Assembly: GCF_040115645.1 (NCBI RefSeq)
Contig: NC_089551.1
Coordinates: forward strand, 3,658,001 to 3,722,000
Length of the DNA stretch: 64,000 bases
Direction: 5' to 3'
DNA from: Euwallacea fornicatus
Lineage: Eukaryota > Arthropoda > Insecta > Coleoptera > Curculionidae
Made by a program: the position numbers and the translations under genes
The notes under the pieces: model-generated
What the model was told of the DNA's origin: nothing
Database searches by the model: none
Seen by the model: only the letters and a program-made list of their open reading frames with translations
Part shown: positions 1 to 14,200 of the stretch, piece after piece
Layout: each line of letters starts with the position of its first letter
Position numbering within the stretch: position 1 is the stretch's first letter

Positions 1-68
1 TAAATATCGCAGTTTCGCATATAAATTTGTAAGTACTGTGTATTCAAGTGAGCTCCAATTATATCTAG

Positions 69-914
69 ACTCAGTTTCATATAAAACGCACCACTTAGTA
101 ATAATAATAATTAAGTCTTGTAATTTTGGCAAACAATGCGTCACGATAGAGTATCAAATGATCAGAGTTTCAGTAAAGAAAAAAGAACGTCAATATTTTT
201 TTTTCATCGACCTTCTAGATTTTTTATTCAATTCTTAATAAATAAAATAATATTTATATGGAAACATCAGTTTATTTTATGGCGAAACGGTCAACAAGAC
301 ATCTCGAAATGCCCAGAGTGTGACAGCGTTGAAATTTCTCCCACGTCTCGGATTTCGACAGAGGCCGAATTATCGGATTTTTTTTTGTGAAATTGTCCCT
401 AAAATAAATCAGAACCACATTACTATTTCGAAAATATAATCTTTGTGGCATAAAGAAGATATTCAGTGACATCATCCGGCTGGATGTCCTGTCTTAGCAG
501 CAACAAACGCAATGATCTACTTCTCAGACGGAAGCACAAGTGGAAATGTTGCTTTGACCTGCACGGTTACCAGACCTATCACCTATCAAACATCTTTGAG
601 ACATGATGAGTCGCCGCCTTCCAAGTTGATCGAAGCCTCCAAACAATTTGGTTAATCAACCACCTTGAGATAGCATTGAATTGAATACCTTAGGAGGATA
701 TTGATCATTTGTTGGAAAGCATTTCTCGAAGAATACGTACTTGCATTACTGTACAACACGAAGGCACTTATTATTAATTTTTTAATTACAAAATGTGTTT
801 TTTTTTTACTGGAGCTCAGATTATTTGGTACTCTATTATGAACCATTATTTTGCCAAAATTAAAATACTTAATTATTATTATTACTGGGTGGTGCGTTTC
901 ATATGAAAATGAGT
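69..914 (+). mobile_element. Decayed Tc1-like DNA transposon with about 120-bp inverted repeats
   Basis: Bases 69-190 and 795-914 are imperfect inverted repeats. The outer ends read ACTCAGTTTCATATAAAACG and, on the other strand, ACTCATTTTCATATGAAACG. On the plus strand a helix-turn-helix start typical of Tc1 transposases is readable near 343-372 (VSDFDRGRIIGF). The usual C-terminal end is readable at 685-771 (HLLESISRRIRTC, then EGTYY and a stop). The catalytic middle is missing or unreadable, and stops and frame changes are frequent. It sits in the Cngl intron beyond the 1948 exon. Confidence 0.7.
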
Positions 915-1600
915 GTATTTTTGAAAAAACCTATTCTTCACAGGAACTCGCGCGCAAGGCACAATTAATTGCGTGAAAAAACACTAGTTTCAATTTTACA
1001 CACTCCGCAATTTTTAAATCCATAAGGTCATTGCGATTGTTTTTAATGTTTCCGCATCGGGCGAGGCGTTTCATCCTCTAAATCTCCCACAGGTTGCCAT
1101 TTAAACCTTCAAAGCCATTAGAGATCAATAAAACCGCAGAAAAATAAATAAATAATGGCTCTTCCTCGAGAAAGCCGACCCGTGTTTGACAATTTGCAGC
1201 TAACTGCAGCTGCGGGCTCAATTTTCCGGCGCTTTGAGAGCTCCACGCAGCAGCTAACTCAATTACTGTCACCGGCTCTTATCGAAGCTATTCGGTTGCA
1301 CACCTCTACAGGCTGCGTCGCTCTTATACTCTTATTTACTTTTAGCGCGGGAGGGGGTAATTAGATCGAAAATCTGTTGTCTCGTATTGAGGTCGGTTTT
1401 TGTCCAATTGAGGACGGGAGGGGGGAGAGAGATTATGTAAAGTTTGCGGTCCGGACGTGGGACTGGAAGTTGCTAATCCAGAGTGGTTCGATTAACGCAG
1501 TAATTTGAGGCACTAAACCGAGTTGTGCGGTTGATATGGAGGAAGTTTTCTACCCAGCTTTCATGTGCCCAGATAGCTTGACTAAGAAATATTAAATCCA

Positions 1601-1622
1601 TCTCTCTCTCTCTCTCTCTCTC
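1601..1622. repeat. (TC)11 microsatellite
   Basis: Eleven uninterrupted TC units. The rest of 915-1947 is intron sequence with no other structure that I can see. Confidence 0.95.
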
Positions 1623-1947
1623 AGCATAACGAGCTTCCCCCGAAACTTAATTACCGCTGGCTGGGAACTGATACACACTAAACACGCAGATGTACTTGCC
1701 AAGTAAACTGCCGCAATCCGGAATCCTCACTAGCAAACCAAGCTTCTAGTTAAGATGTCTCGCCCCAATTTCACTACTCATTAAAATTAACGACTGTCTT
1801 CACCTCGGCACTCCATATCAATTATTCCTAATTCCCCATCGAATTTCCCAAACATGCACTGCCATAACTCACCTTTACGGCAAATTATACAAACGCCAAG
1901 GGAATGCAGATCCGGAATGAAAAATTTTTATACTTTTATAGCTTTAC

Positions 1948-2241
1948 CTTTGCGACAAATGTAATCGCCCGGAGAGAACAGCACCGGCCTCAGTCTGAGA
2001 ACCAACTCGCATAAAAAACCGGCCTCGGTGTTTTGGAATATTTCGACCCTCTTAAGAGTGTCCAGATGCACGTTGATGGCGATTTCAGCCTTGAGCTTGT
2101 CCGGAAGGCATGAGACTGCCCGTTCTTCGTCCGAGCACTTCTGGGTCAGCCACAGATAGTCGAACCATTTGATGACTTTGACTTGGAGATGGGTGGGCAC
2201 TCGGCGCATCCGCATGTAGGTTTTCACACCATCGAGTTTGG
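1948..2241 (-). CDS. Cngl: Cngl exon encoding the C-linker and start of the cyclic-nucleotide-binding domain
   Basis: The acceptor is TATTTACAG and the donor is CGCAAAG|GTAAAG at 1947. Phase is two bases, 97 codons, one base. The C-linker (KTYMRMRRVPTHLQVKVIKW, then WLTQKCSDEERAV and LPDKLKAEIAI) is followed by the first helix and strands of the binding domain (VEIFQNTEAGF, SPGDYICRK). The roll and the phosphate-binding cassette of the domain are absent from the window and must be in later exons to the left. Confidence 0.96.
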
Positions 2242-5200
2242 CTGTAAATAATTAAAAATTGGTATCAATTAGGGGGCATTCTCGGGCATTGCTTACGAGA
2301 ATCAGTGCTGGTTTGGTCGAGAGGACGATGGGCCTGAATGGCAATTTGTTGGCAGAGGAACTTTGGGGAAACGAGCTATTTGGTTGTGCAAGGTAATTTT
2401 TTAGCGCACTGACAAACTGAAGCAGGTGAAAAGTGAGATCATTTTAACAAAACAATTTCATATCGACATAAGTCTTATTTAAATTATCCATGAATTTAGA
2501 GTATTTCAAAGTTTTCTATACATGATCTGTACAGTGCGAGTCTCGGACTTGGAATAAATTCAGTAAATCAAAGAATTTTTTTTTGGAAACATGCACAGAC
2601 ACGTCGATTAGTATTTTAAATCAGGCTCTTTTTGACGTAAGGAAATTTTGTACAGTTTGTCCCAAATTTGAAATATGACGTCATCGACTATTTTTTTAAA
2701 TGGCAATCCAAAATTTTTTTATGACTATTGTTAATGGGTATGCCAAGGTACACATGCGTACAAAATGCCAAAGGGCATTTTATTCCGTGTTGTTTAAAAG
2801 ATATTTACCTAATATCAAGTAATTCGAAAAATGAAAAAATCAGATACAACTGAAATAAAATTTTTATACAATTTAAAAATGGCATGCCGAAAGGTATTCG
2901 TTTATCATTTTTTGTTAAACTGAGTTGACGCCTTATCACAATGTTGAACAATTGAGAAGAGCTGCGTCGCATTCCAGTTGTATCGACCGAGGATATTTAT
3001 TAGTTTTATGAGAAACATCGTTTGTTGAAAAATCGACCAAATTGCCGTACTTAACTGAAACTCACAAGATTGAATATTTAATGATGATGGGATGCGGAGA
3101 TGGGACAAGAACACAAAATAAAGTTATTCATTTATTCAGAGAGAAGTTTCCTGATTTACCACCCATATCGCAAAGTATCGTAAGCAAGATTGGAAAACGA
3201 TTTCGGGAAAATGGGCATTTAAGAAAAACAATCATCGTCAGAGCGCGCTCAACGAAGAGGTCACAATTAATGTACTTCTCTGTCTGTTCAAGAAAATCCT
3301 CATGTCTCCACCAGGGAGATAGCTGTGGAACTCGGAATTAGCCAACCTTTGGTGGCAGGAATTCTTAAAATCCAAAAATTTCATCCTTATAAAATGACAA
3401 TGCCCCAGGAGCTCATCGAAGATGATCGGGATAGAAGACTCCAGATTTGCGAACAAATGATGGATCCACTAGACAGAAATGTTCTAAACACGAAAAACGT
3501 TCTGTTTTCTGGTGAATCGACGTTTGTCTTAAATAGTGAGGTAAATCGTCAAAATTGTCGTTATTGGGCAGACAACAACCCAAACTGGATGAGGGAAGGG
3601 AACCCTCAATATCTGGAAAAAGTCAATATTTGGACACGGATTATTGGTGACCGAGTAATGGGACCAATTTTCTTCCAAGGAAATCTCAATGGAGCGGGAT
3701 ATTTAGAATTATTTTAGGAAGAATTAGCTCTGAATTCGATTACTTTGTTTCCGATCCGGTCGAAGCCGATGTTCCGAATAGAAACATCTGGTTTCAATCA
3801 GAAGGTGCGCTTCCACATTTTCCAACACCTCTCTTGGAGTATCTAGATGGCGTATTCCCAGGCAGATGGATTGGGAGAAAAGGACCCTTTGAATGGTCAT
3901 CCAGGTCTCCAGATTTAACACCTATGGGCTGTTTTTATCGGGGCATTTGAAAAGCACAATTTTTAAGACCAAACAGAAAACATTTAGAAGTTGGAAAAAC
4001 GAATAAGACAGAAGTGCAGACTAATTTCCGCTGAAGTAATTAGAAAATTTCAAAACGAGCTTCAATTCCATTTAGGGTATTGTCAGTTAGTAAAAAGAGA
4101 ACGTTTTGAGCAATTATTAAAGAAAGATTATTGAGTTGACTAAGATTATGTCGTTTTTCAAATTAGTTGGCGGTTGTTAATTATCTTTTAAACGTCAACG
4201 AATATAAATTTGGCATTTTATACGTAGATGTAACTTGACACACCCTTTAAGAATAGTCATTAAAAAATTGGGATTGTCATTTAAAAAAATAGGCGATGAC
4301 GTCACATTTCAAATTTGGGACACACTGTATAAAATTTCCTTACATCAAAAAGAGCCAAATTTAAAATACTAATCGACGTGTCAGCGCATATTTTCGAAAA
4401 AAAAAACTTTCTTTGATTTACTAAATTTATTGGAAGTTAGAGACTTGCAGTGTATATTGCTTCAAATTACACGAAGATTCAGTTAAAAGTAAAATCTCAT
4501 AGCACTCATTTACAATATCCTTCTGTAAGAATACATTCTTCAAAATCACGAAAAAATGGATTTTTCACTCGAACCACCATATCTGGACGATTTCTTGTAT
4601 TAGCGGCAGCCGTAAGTATTCCATCTAAGAACTGCTCCCTTGTGTTAATTGTCTCTTGATCCATAATTTGTTTCATGTGACCCCATAAATAGAAATCCAA
4701 AGAATTTAAATCGGGAAATGTTGGTGGCCATGAAACTGGACCGGAATTTCTAATACAATCATGTCTAAAACCTTCGTTTGACCACCTAACAACTACCGCT
4801 CTTCGATGAGTTGGTGCATCATCATGCCGATATCAAATATTCTGAATTACGTTAAGTGGCGTATACTCAACAATTAAAACAAAAATTTCATTATCCACGG
4901 AATTTCTGTAGGAATCGGCATTTAAGCATTCAAGTACATTGTATTGTAGTAAGTAGTAATTTGTTGAAAATTCCACCCCAAACGTTGATGCTGAAACGTT
5001 GTTAAAATCTCCTGGACTTGATCATATGCGGATTTTGTGAAGCCCAAACATGTTCATTATGGAAACTATTTATTCTATCTCCAGTAAAACACAATTTATC
5101 AGACTAGATAACATGTGAAATAAAATCATTGTTTTGGGCATGCTGCTGCAATAACTAATGACAAAATACTAATCGTTCCCATGCATTTTCCGAACGTAGA

Positions 5201-8200
5201 GGCCGAATAAGCAGTAAAGGATAGGGACAAAGAACTTCGCGGTTCGGTACACTTTATACACAAGTTTGACTTAGATATACATTGTGTGCTACTTTTTGAG
5301 TGTTAACTCCAAGATTGTCAATTAATTACAGATTCTTCGTTCTCTAAATTAACTTTATGCGGTCAATTAGCTTTTGCTGGAGGAGGGTTACCTGTTTCTC
5401 GCAAAGTTTCAAAAAATTATATCATCATATTCTTGAGTACTATAAGCATAGATTTTTGTAGTGAACAAACTTGACAGCCCACTGACAGAAAACTGATAGC
5501 CACCTGACAGCAAACTGACAGCCACCTGACAGCAACTTGACAGCAAACTAATAGGGACTAACTGCAAATTGACATGTTTACTTGTATTTGTAACGTTTTG
5601 TTTCAAAAATCGTCCAGATAAGTTGTTCCGGGTGAGAAATTCATTACTTCGTCGTTGTGAAGCACGTATTTTTGCAGAAGTATAAAATATTGAGTAAATG
5701 CTATGATATTTTCACTTTTAACTATCTTATTTGTCTAATTTTTAAAAATGAATAGGTAATATGCAGAAAACTTTGGAGTTTTCAAAATCCTTAAAATAAC
5801 TGAAACCGAACATATGTTTACAGGGTGAGTTAGAAAGAATGAGCCAACTCCAAATTGGAGACAGTGGATACCAAAAGGTTATGATTAAGCTCCACATGGT
5901 TTATAGTAGTGTTGCTGGTTTAAGATATACAGTGTGTTAAAAGTTTAAATTTTATTGCGAAATTTCTGAATAATTAGGGAAGTTTTGACAGTATAAGTCT
6001 GAAAATTGATAATTTTATGTTTTCTGGTGTGAAAACTACGAATTTTGAGCTTACTTTGATGTCGCTACTAGAGCGCGTTAATTTCACAACTTCACTGAAG
6101 TAATTTAAAGTATATTTTTTTATTTATGGAGTTATGCTTAAAACAGGTCGAAAATTTAGAAAATCGCTCAATTCGACAGAGAAAATGTATTCTTATTTAG
6201 ATCGTCTAATTCTATCGGTTTTTAATTCGTTTTTATTCAAAAAGTACAATATATTTTGCTATGATTTTTTGTTTTTAAAAGATGAAAAGGTACGAAGAAG
6301 TAATCAAACCAACAATAAATAACAATAACACATGGAAATGGTGATAATGACAAACTTCAAACCAAATGTTGGAATAGTCCGTCACCTACCTCAATGTATT
6401 TAAAAAAACTCTTTTTAAATGTATTTGAACTTTGAAGAAAATTTTCTCATTACTTAAAAATATGTTCGTGGTTTCTGGTACTCTCTGGTAGATAATAGCG
6501 CATACTAGGAACAACTTCTAAATAAGTTTAAAATTCATAACTCCCACGTAAAAAAATATAAAACTACCGATTTTCAAATTCATAGTATAAAAACCTTTTT
6601 AGTTATTGAGAAATTTCAGAATAAAATTTAAACTTTGAACACACCGTTTCTCTCAAACCAGAGACATTTGTAAAAGCCGAATTGAGCTCCATAACAATAT
6701 TTCAGCTCCTAGTATCTCCAGTTTCTTGGTGGGCCATTCTTTCTGACCCACCCTATACATGAAGTTTTTTCTTAAAGTTACCTCACCTGTCTCACTTTGT
6801 GAGCTAAGAGATCACCTTGCCTTGCAAGCTGTCCGGAAACCTCATCTACATACGTATTTTAATAGGATCCTCTACATTCTGCATTAAAACGTACTGTTAA
6901 TTGTACCCTCTAGCACTCGACGCTCGTTGGCACCAGTCTTTTTCGAACGCCCTGTGCAACCGCGGCACCCAAGCCGGAGAACCCTCTTGTAAATAGGGGC
7001 TCTCGATGTATTAAGCCCCCAAACAGAATATAATAAGCAGGTCTAGGACAGGAGTTGTTAACATTTAATCATCATCAAGTATTAGAATGCTTTCATCTGG
7101 CCTGATCCCCCGGGGATTACCCACTAAATTGGTCTTAGCCAAATCGATTTTGGTAAATCACCGCGGCAGTGACAGACAGCTTTCAATTCGAAAGAAAATT
7201 GGTACTAAAGCTAACAGAGAGACTCGTCGATATGTTTTGTTTCTGGGGATTTACCATACGTTATACAAAGGGAGATTTTACGACACAGTGCCGTAAAATC
7301 TGACATTATCGATTCGCTTTTTCCCATTTTTGTCCGAGTTCATCAAACGTTTTAACAAAGCCTATTGTTTACGATCTGGAAGAAGATAGACTCGACGTTG
7401 GTCCTGACGCTAAACACTAGCGAAACCTGCCTTTATCAAGACATCGTTTCATTTGCTTCCATTTGTCATTTCCCGACCATTTTCAGTCCCGTACTGTCTT
7501 TCCGCAGTGTTTTCACGAGGAAATAAATGTTTCATCCCTTCGGATGCGAATTCTGCAACTTTCAGTTTTATTTCGGTTATAAAACCGATTCCTTTAATTG
7601 TAGCAAATAACGACGAATAGCGGCTGCTGCCTTAATGGTCTTTATAATGAAACTTTTTGGAACGGCCCCCGGGGACAATCATTGCCCTGTTATCGATCAG
7701 CAAAAACATATATACGCGTGGCCCTCCCGATGATAAATTAGGCAGGATCTAATGGGACACTGACGTTGAACGCAATTAGCAAGAAATCAGCCCGAATTGG
7801 ATTGACAAAAAAGATGGATAGACCTGATGCACTGTTACGGGGCCCTGCAACAGTGCAACAAATCTCTCTGGCTTCTATACCAATAAAGGTGAAAATTGTT
7901 TCTACTGCAAAATTATGAAGGACGTAGAGGTGCATTTCCCGAAATGATTTTTTAATGCACAGGGTTGCCCCACAAAGTATGAACGTGCACAAATTCGACA
8001 GCTGCAAGGTTCCACGAAACCAGAAATGCGACTTAACCTTCTAAATGTTAATGACCTTTTAATATTCTCTGCGCTGACCTGTCACCTATTTCAAGTCCTT
8101 TTGCTACCCATGCCTGACTAATATTTGGATGTTCAGTCACATTCAGTAGCACCGCTAGTTCATTGGTCTCACTTCTGACAGTTTTTGTTTTTTTTTCCGT

Positions 8201-11200
8201 TTTTCATAATTCACACTTTCAATTTTCAGAAATCGCTCGAGTAATCTACTAAAGCTGATGACTTCTAGACGGAGTTCCGCAAGAAATCGAGCAGCAGAAG
8301 TTCCGCTGGCCAGAGAACACTTTTTCTCATTTTCTCCCAAAAAGAAAAATTATATGAAGCAAATCTTCCTTTAAAAAATGCATTATTTTGAACGTGAACA
8401 TACGCAGTTTTCCGAAGCAAATACCAATATGAACCTGACAAACTCAGAAACGATTTATTGTCCTCTGACCATGACAACTAAGCACTGCAAATTGCGATAA
8501 GTGTGCTTCATCAGCTGGAGAAAAAGTAAGAAGTCACGAAAAATGTCATGAGGACATTTTTCGTCACTTGTGTCACATCATCATAGAACAAAAACGTTAA
8601 AATTGCATGCAACATTTTGACATTCGTCATGACTATCAAAACAGTTAGAAGCCAACAAAGGGACATTTTCGGAAACTCGGAAATGGCTGGGTTTGGCGAT
8701 AGAGTAGTGTTTACAAAAGTTGTAAATTCTTGAATTCTGAACACGATGCTGTCCAGAAGATCGGGACACTCCATTTGAAATAAGGTTTGAAGTCATGCAA
8801 CTTCAAAGGCCTATTTGGGCGGTTGTGGAAGACTATTTTCAAATTAAAATACGTCAAAATTATGTCAAAATTACTAGAACATGCAAAATTTATAAATTAT
8901 AAAAAAACTTCCGTTCCTTTTTCCTTCTAACACCCTCTTAGAATGTTTTGATAGACAATAGAAAGGTCCGTTTTTTTTTTTCGATTGTATTCAAAGGTTA
9001 AAGAGGTAGCTAGGTAACAGCATAATATTGTTACAAAACAAAACTGTACCCATGGGCTGAAAGACCATATGGGTCGATGGCCCCTTTCCACTGGAAATAA
9101 AGATTTGTTATATATATAATAAAAAAACGGAAAGCTTCGTTTTTGCTCACAGGAACGACGTCTTCGCTACCAGATTCTATCAACTTTTTAAATTGAAAAA
9201 TTAAAAAGTAATAAGTAACAAGTTTTACATTCGTATTACATTAAACTAAGCAAAACCTGAAAACTGAGAAACTATTTATTATCACATACCCATCAAAACC
9301 GTAACTGCAAAGTAAAGCGCAAATTATGATAAGGGTACCTCATTAGCTAGAGAAGATTTTAGAAGTCATGAAAAATATCAAAATGACATCTTTCATGATT
9401 ATCAGAATATTTAGAAGCCAAAAAGGGGCATGTTCTCGGGAACTCAAAAATGGCTGGGTTTAAGGAGTGGACATTGTTAACTAAAGTTCTTGATATTTGA
9501 ATTTCGAACACAGTGCCGCCGAGAAAATTGAGGCATTCCATTTGAAATACACAAGTTATTGAGGTTTAAACTCGCGCAAATTCGGAGGTTTATTTCGGTG
9601 GTTGTGGAGGACTTTTTTAAATTAAAATGCGTCAAAACGTAACTTATTAGGTCCCCTTTGAGCCCCAGAAGACTGATTCCGAAATCCATGGCGGCTAGCA
9701 CACAATACCTATTTCCGTGGGACCTTGCAGCGGTCAAATGTTTCGAATTTTTCCGAATAACTCAAAAACGGTAAATTTGAAAGATGGGAAGCCTTACTCA
9801 AACTGACCATAAAATTTAACGAGATATCCCAAAATAGCAAAGAGAAATTGGGAGGTTTCGTTTAAATTAACAAAGTTGTATGTCGTCACCCTTTTTGGGG
9901 TCACTTTGTACATTGGAAAGTAATTTGTGAAAATGCGCCTTTATTGATTCTGTAATTGTGCAGAAGGAAGACGTTGTTAACTTTATTGCTATAGGAGGTG
10001 AGGAGGTCTGACGCACTATTGCAGGACTCTGTACCATTGGGCCCTTGATCGCATGTGCACCGATAAAAACCTCACGCTACGGGCCCTTGAACTACGTGAA
10101 ATCCCTTCGGCTCGCTTCCGGTATCTCGGCAAGTTTTGCCGCAGTTTAAAGCTATTTATGTGCTTATTTGCATACAAAGTATTCTTTGCCGCTATCTCCC
10201 GAGTTTCCAGCTTTTACATCCCCCAGAAAGGGCCTTTTTGTTTGATTGGATCGCTGTCCGTTTTACCTGAAATAGAAATTCAACCAAATCTCTAGTGTGG
10301 GCAGTTCGGGGATTATGATTCCACATGCAAATCATTTGCGAGGAAATCTTTCAGAGGGAATTGTGGGATGTATCGTGGGGATTAAGTTTAGCGTCATTTA
10401 TCTATCACCCCGGTCACAGTCAACTAACTTTCCCGTAGTGCCAAAATTCGACTTTGCCCACACATTGTAAATTCGTTGATTAAGGCTTTTCGCGACTTCC
10501 TATTTATCCGGCTTTTATAAGCCATTAACTTCTTACACGCTGCTGAGTAATTTACACCTAAAATATACTTCGACCCTGTAAATCACTTTCATACGTAACG
10601 GCTCAATTTATAACATGCTGCAGAGCGTAAACGCGAGATTTGTTTGCAAAATGCCCCAATGGGCGATTCTTTCGGGATGGCCTTACTCACTCATCAACTT
10701 TGAATTAGTTATTCAGCAGGAAAGCGGAAGTTTGTGCTCATGCCCATAAAGTTTGAGCCATTAAATTAAATCTTTTATTATTGTCCTTTATTGACGCAAA
10801 AAACTGTAGAGAAAAGAACAGCAGAGAACTTTAAAATTCTCAGTAAATATTTTAAATATTTGCTCCTTTCAAGGGCTTTTTTTTACCAAATTCAGTTACA
10901 GAAGCTACAGATGCTGCAGAAGTTGTAGTTCATGCAATTTTGCTGATGAAGAAATTTATCGCATTGCGAGTAATTTCATTCGGGTTTTCATACGTGTGTC
11001 GCCCGGTAGCCGCAGATTCCTGTTTTAAATTACTTCCTTAAGTCTTCACTTCGACATCTTTAAACGCAGCAAGTTGGGAACTACCAAAAGGAAGAAGCAA
11101 TTTTCTGTTTGTTTTTGTTCATAAAGCAATATAACTCGCTCTGTCAAAATTTCCCAATGCCTCGATACATCATCCTGTAGCTCCAGATTTCTGCTGCAAA

Positions 11201-14200
11201 TTGCCTCATCAGATTTTCGCTCGACATTTTTAAACCCAGTGCTACTAAAGTGAGAGCCGTAACTTTTCTTGAACTTTTGTCTATATTCTTGTTCATGACG
11301 CAATTTAACTCACTGAAAACGATTTTTTCCAGGTTTGTATATACAGGGTTTTACTCAAGTGCGTGGCCAAATTTCAAAGGGTGATTCTTTCAGTTATTCT
11401 AAGGCAAAAAGTTTATGTAGATATAGGTTGGGTAATGTTTCATTTTCACGATAGAGTATGAAACTTTTTTTAAAAACAGCGTTTTTTTTATTAAAAATGT
11501 TGTAATCCTTTTCTCGATTTTGTTGAAATTTGGCAACGTTACTTATGGTTATTATTGTTATGTGTGTTCCACTGACTTTTTTTAAACTTTTATATTTTTT
11601 TCGCATTAAGCACAGACATGGCCACCCAGATCACCTGATTTAACCTCGTTAGTTTTCTGTTGGGACTCTGGCAAAGTCCTTCATGTATAGAACTCCGGTC
11701 AATAGTGAAGAAAAATTTATCCAACGGATACGGGATTCATGTAATCAGATAAAATATAGGCCCGGAATATTGTTCGGCAATCGATGGTAAGGCGAGTTAT
11801 TGTAGAATTTTGAAGTTGAAGGACGTTTTTAGCAACTATTGTAAGGTTCGAGGTAATTATTGTTGGATGTTTTTTTTTCAAAAAAAAATTTGGTATCATT
11901 TGTTTAATTGTAGTTTTAATAAAGCTTTTTTCTTAGATTTCCTGCGTCACCCTTGTGCACGGCACTAGTAAAAAGAGAAAAACATTTTATAGCTGACGAG
12001 ATTTCTAATATTCCATCAAAAGCTCTTACTAAGTTTCACTGTCATATAAGTGTGCGTTTTCTTGTTATTTGGGATTTTTAAAAATATTTAAGGCTTAAAA
12101 AAAGGTGACACTCTCTATCTTGAAAACGAAGTACTACCGAACATATGTTGATATTAACTTTTCATCTTACAATCAGACAAATAATCACCCCTTGGGGCCA
12201 CGTACTTAAATAACACCCTGTCCAATCTTGTAGACCCAGGTTTTTTACAAATTGCCTTATCAGGTATTTATTTGACTGAAGATACAGTGTTTCACTGAAA
12301 TCGATAGGTTTATATCCCAAGCCACTTCTAAAGCCTCGATTGAGGCATACCAGTGCCCGGAATCGTTATGGGGATCTCGGAAACTGTAAGAGATACAAAG
12401 CCACTTATATTTAAGGTAAATGTTTGATTATCGTATTTTCATTAATGACTATTCGAGAACCAATAGTGTTTTTCTTTTTTGAGGGGCCCCATTTCTCCGT
12501 CTTCAACGAGCTAATTTTATTAAATTTGGAAGGCCGCCCATTAAACGAGACGAAACTTAACCAGAGCTGGATCAAAAGCAAAGTTTCTCATCATCGTCGC
12601 TATTGTCTGCGAGTTACCGAAGCAACTCTTGTTAGAGACTCAACTTCGCTGATTATAAGTTACCCTTCCTGTGGGATTATGGCAAAAAACTTAATAATAA
12701 CCGTCGGATAAACAGTTTCCGTGCACGATGTCCATTGTTGAAGAATCAATTCGTAAAATAGAACCATTACAAATCGCGTAAAAATTTATAAAAGCAAAAA
12801 TATTGAATTTCTATATCGGAAAAGGATGAAAGTTACATGGGACGAGCTTGGGTTGCACGGAAGATTTTTTCACCCGAGAGACATAAATAAAAACCTGACT
12901 CTAGATAATTAATATAAATTTTCTTCTTGGTGCTCGGCGCTGGTCTTTTGTTACTTTTATAAACCAATTAGTTAGAAAAATGGTCCTTTTATACCGAGTT
13001 GGCTTTATTAGAGACAACCCTTCTCTTAATTAATAACTCTTGCACCAGCAATGTACCTTGGCTCATGTAATTGCCGGGAACCCTCACAATATGCAGCTCC
13101 AGTTAAGTGCTGATGATGCATGTACTTTTATGAAAGCATTTGATAATCCCTTGTAATATGACAATGAAGATAATCAGTTTATGTTATTTTTATATCATTT
13201 TAAAAACTCAAGTCTTCTAACTTAAGTCCTTCATCAGTCGACTTAAATACAGTTCACTTACGTTAAGTCAAAGTATTTTTGTTCTGGTAATATAAGCATC
13301 TAACTACACTTTTTGAGCTATTTAACAAAACTCGCATGAAATTGGTATATCATACAACGTATCAATTGGAAAACGAACCACCTTCGATATTTCGATCCTT
13401 ATAGAAAATATTTAAATATGCAAAAACAAGTCGATTTTATCTTCAATGGGGATATACTTTACGTCGGTTTTCTATTAAGTTGCATGCACCCTCCAGCGAG
13501 GGTGGAAACAATCACTAACATCTTAAATGAGAAGGGGAGTTGAGTTATATCTCGTTTAAACGGTCTTTCAATTACCTTTCCAAATATACCTGGTTTTTTT
13601 TTCATTGAAAGGACTTCGCAAAAATCCTGTCCAACCCGTAAACAAGATTGGGCATCAGCTGCGTTGTAGAAAAATGGTTTATTAATATATTAAGCGTTCA
13701 AAATGTCGTCCATTATTTTCTAAACAGTAATTAAGTCTGTTTTTAAACTCCACTCCAACCTTCACAAAAATTTCTACTTAAATTTCTTTACAAAGAGTTG
13801 CAATTAGTCTCTTCAATCTTTCCAAATCTCCAGACTGGATTTTATAAACAACAGATTTAAGACGTTCCCATGCAAAAAAATCCAGAGGTGTCAAATCAGG
13901 CGATCGCGGTGGACACTCAATTGGTCTTTTTTGACCAATCCAGTTACCAGGAAACCTATCGCGTGACCACTACTTCTAAAGGGAAGAAAATAGTGTGCCG
14001 TAGCTTCATCGTGTTGGAAATGAAGATATAAATCGCTATTACCAGCCGCGTCAACTTGATTTATATACTAAAATTATTATTATTAGTAGATCCATTACCC
14101 CTTCTGGCGGATTTAAGAAGGGCTGACCAATTAGGTTTTTCTTTACGAATAAACAACCAATAACGGTATTTCCAAGAATACATTTAGTCTTTGGGGATAC

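Noticed and set aside
5409..5606. Repetitive frame on the minus strand with LLSGGYQ-like repeats
   Set aside because: It is a translation of the 11-bp minisatellite.
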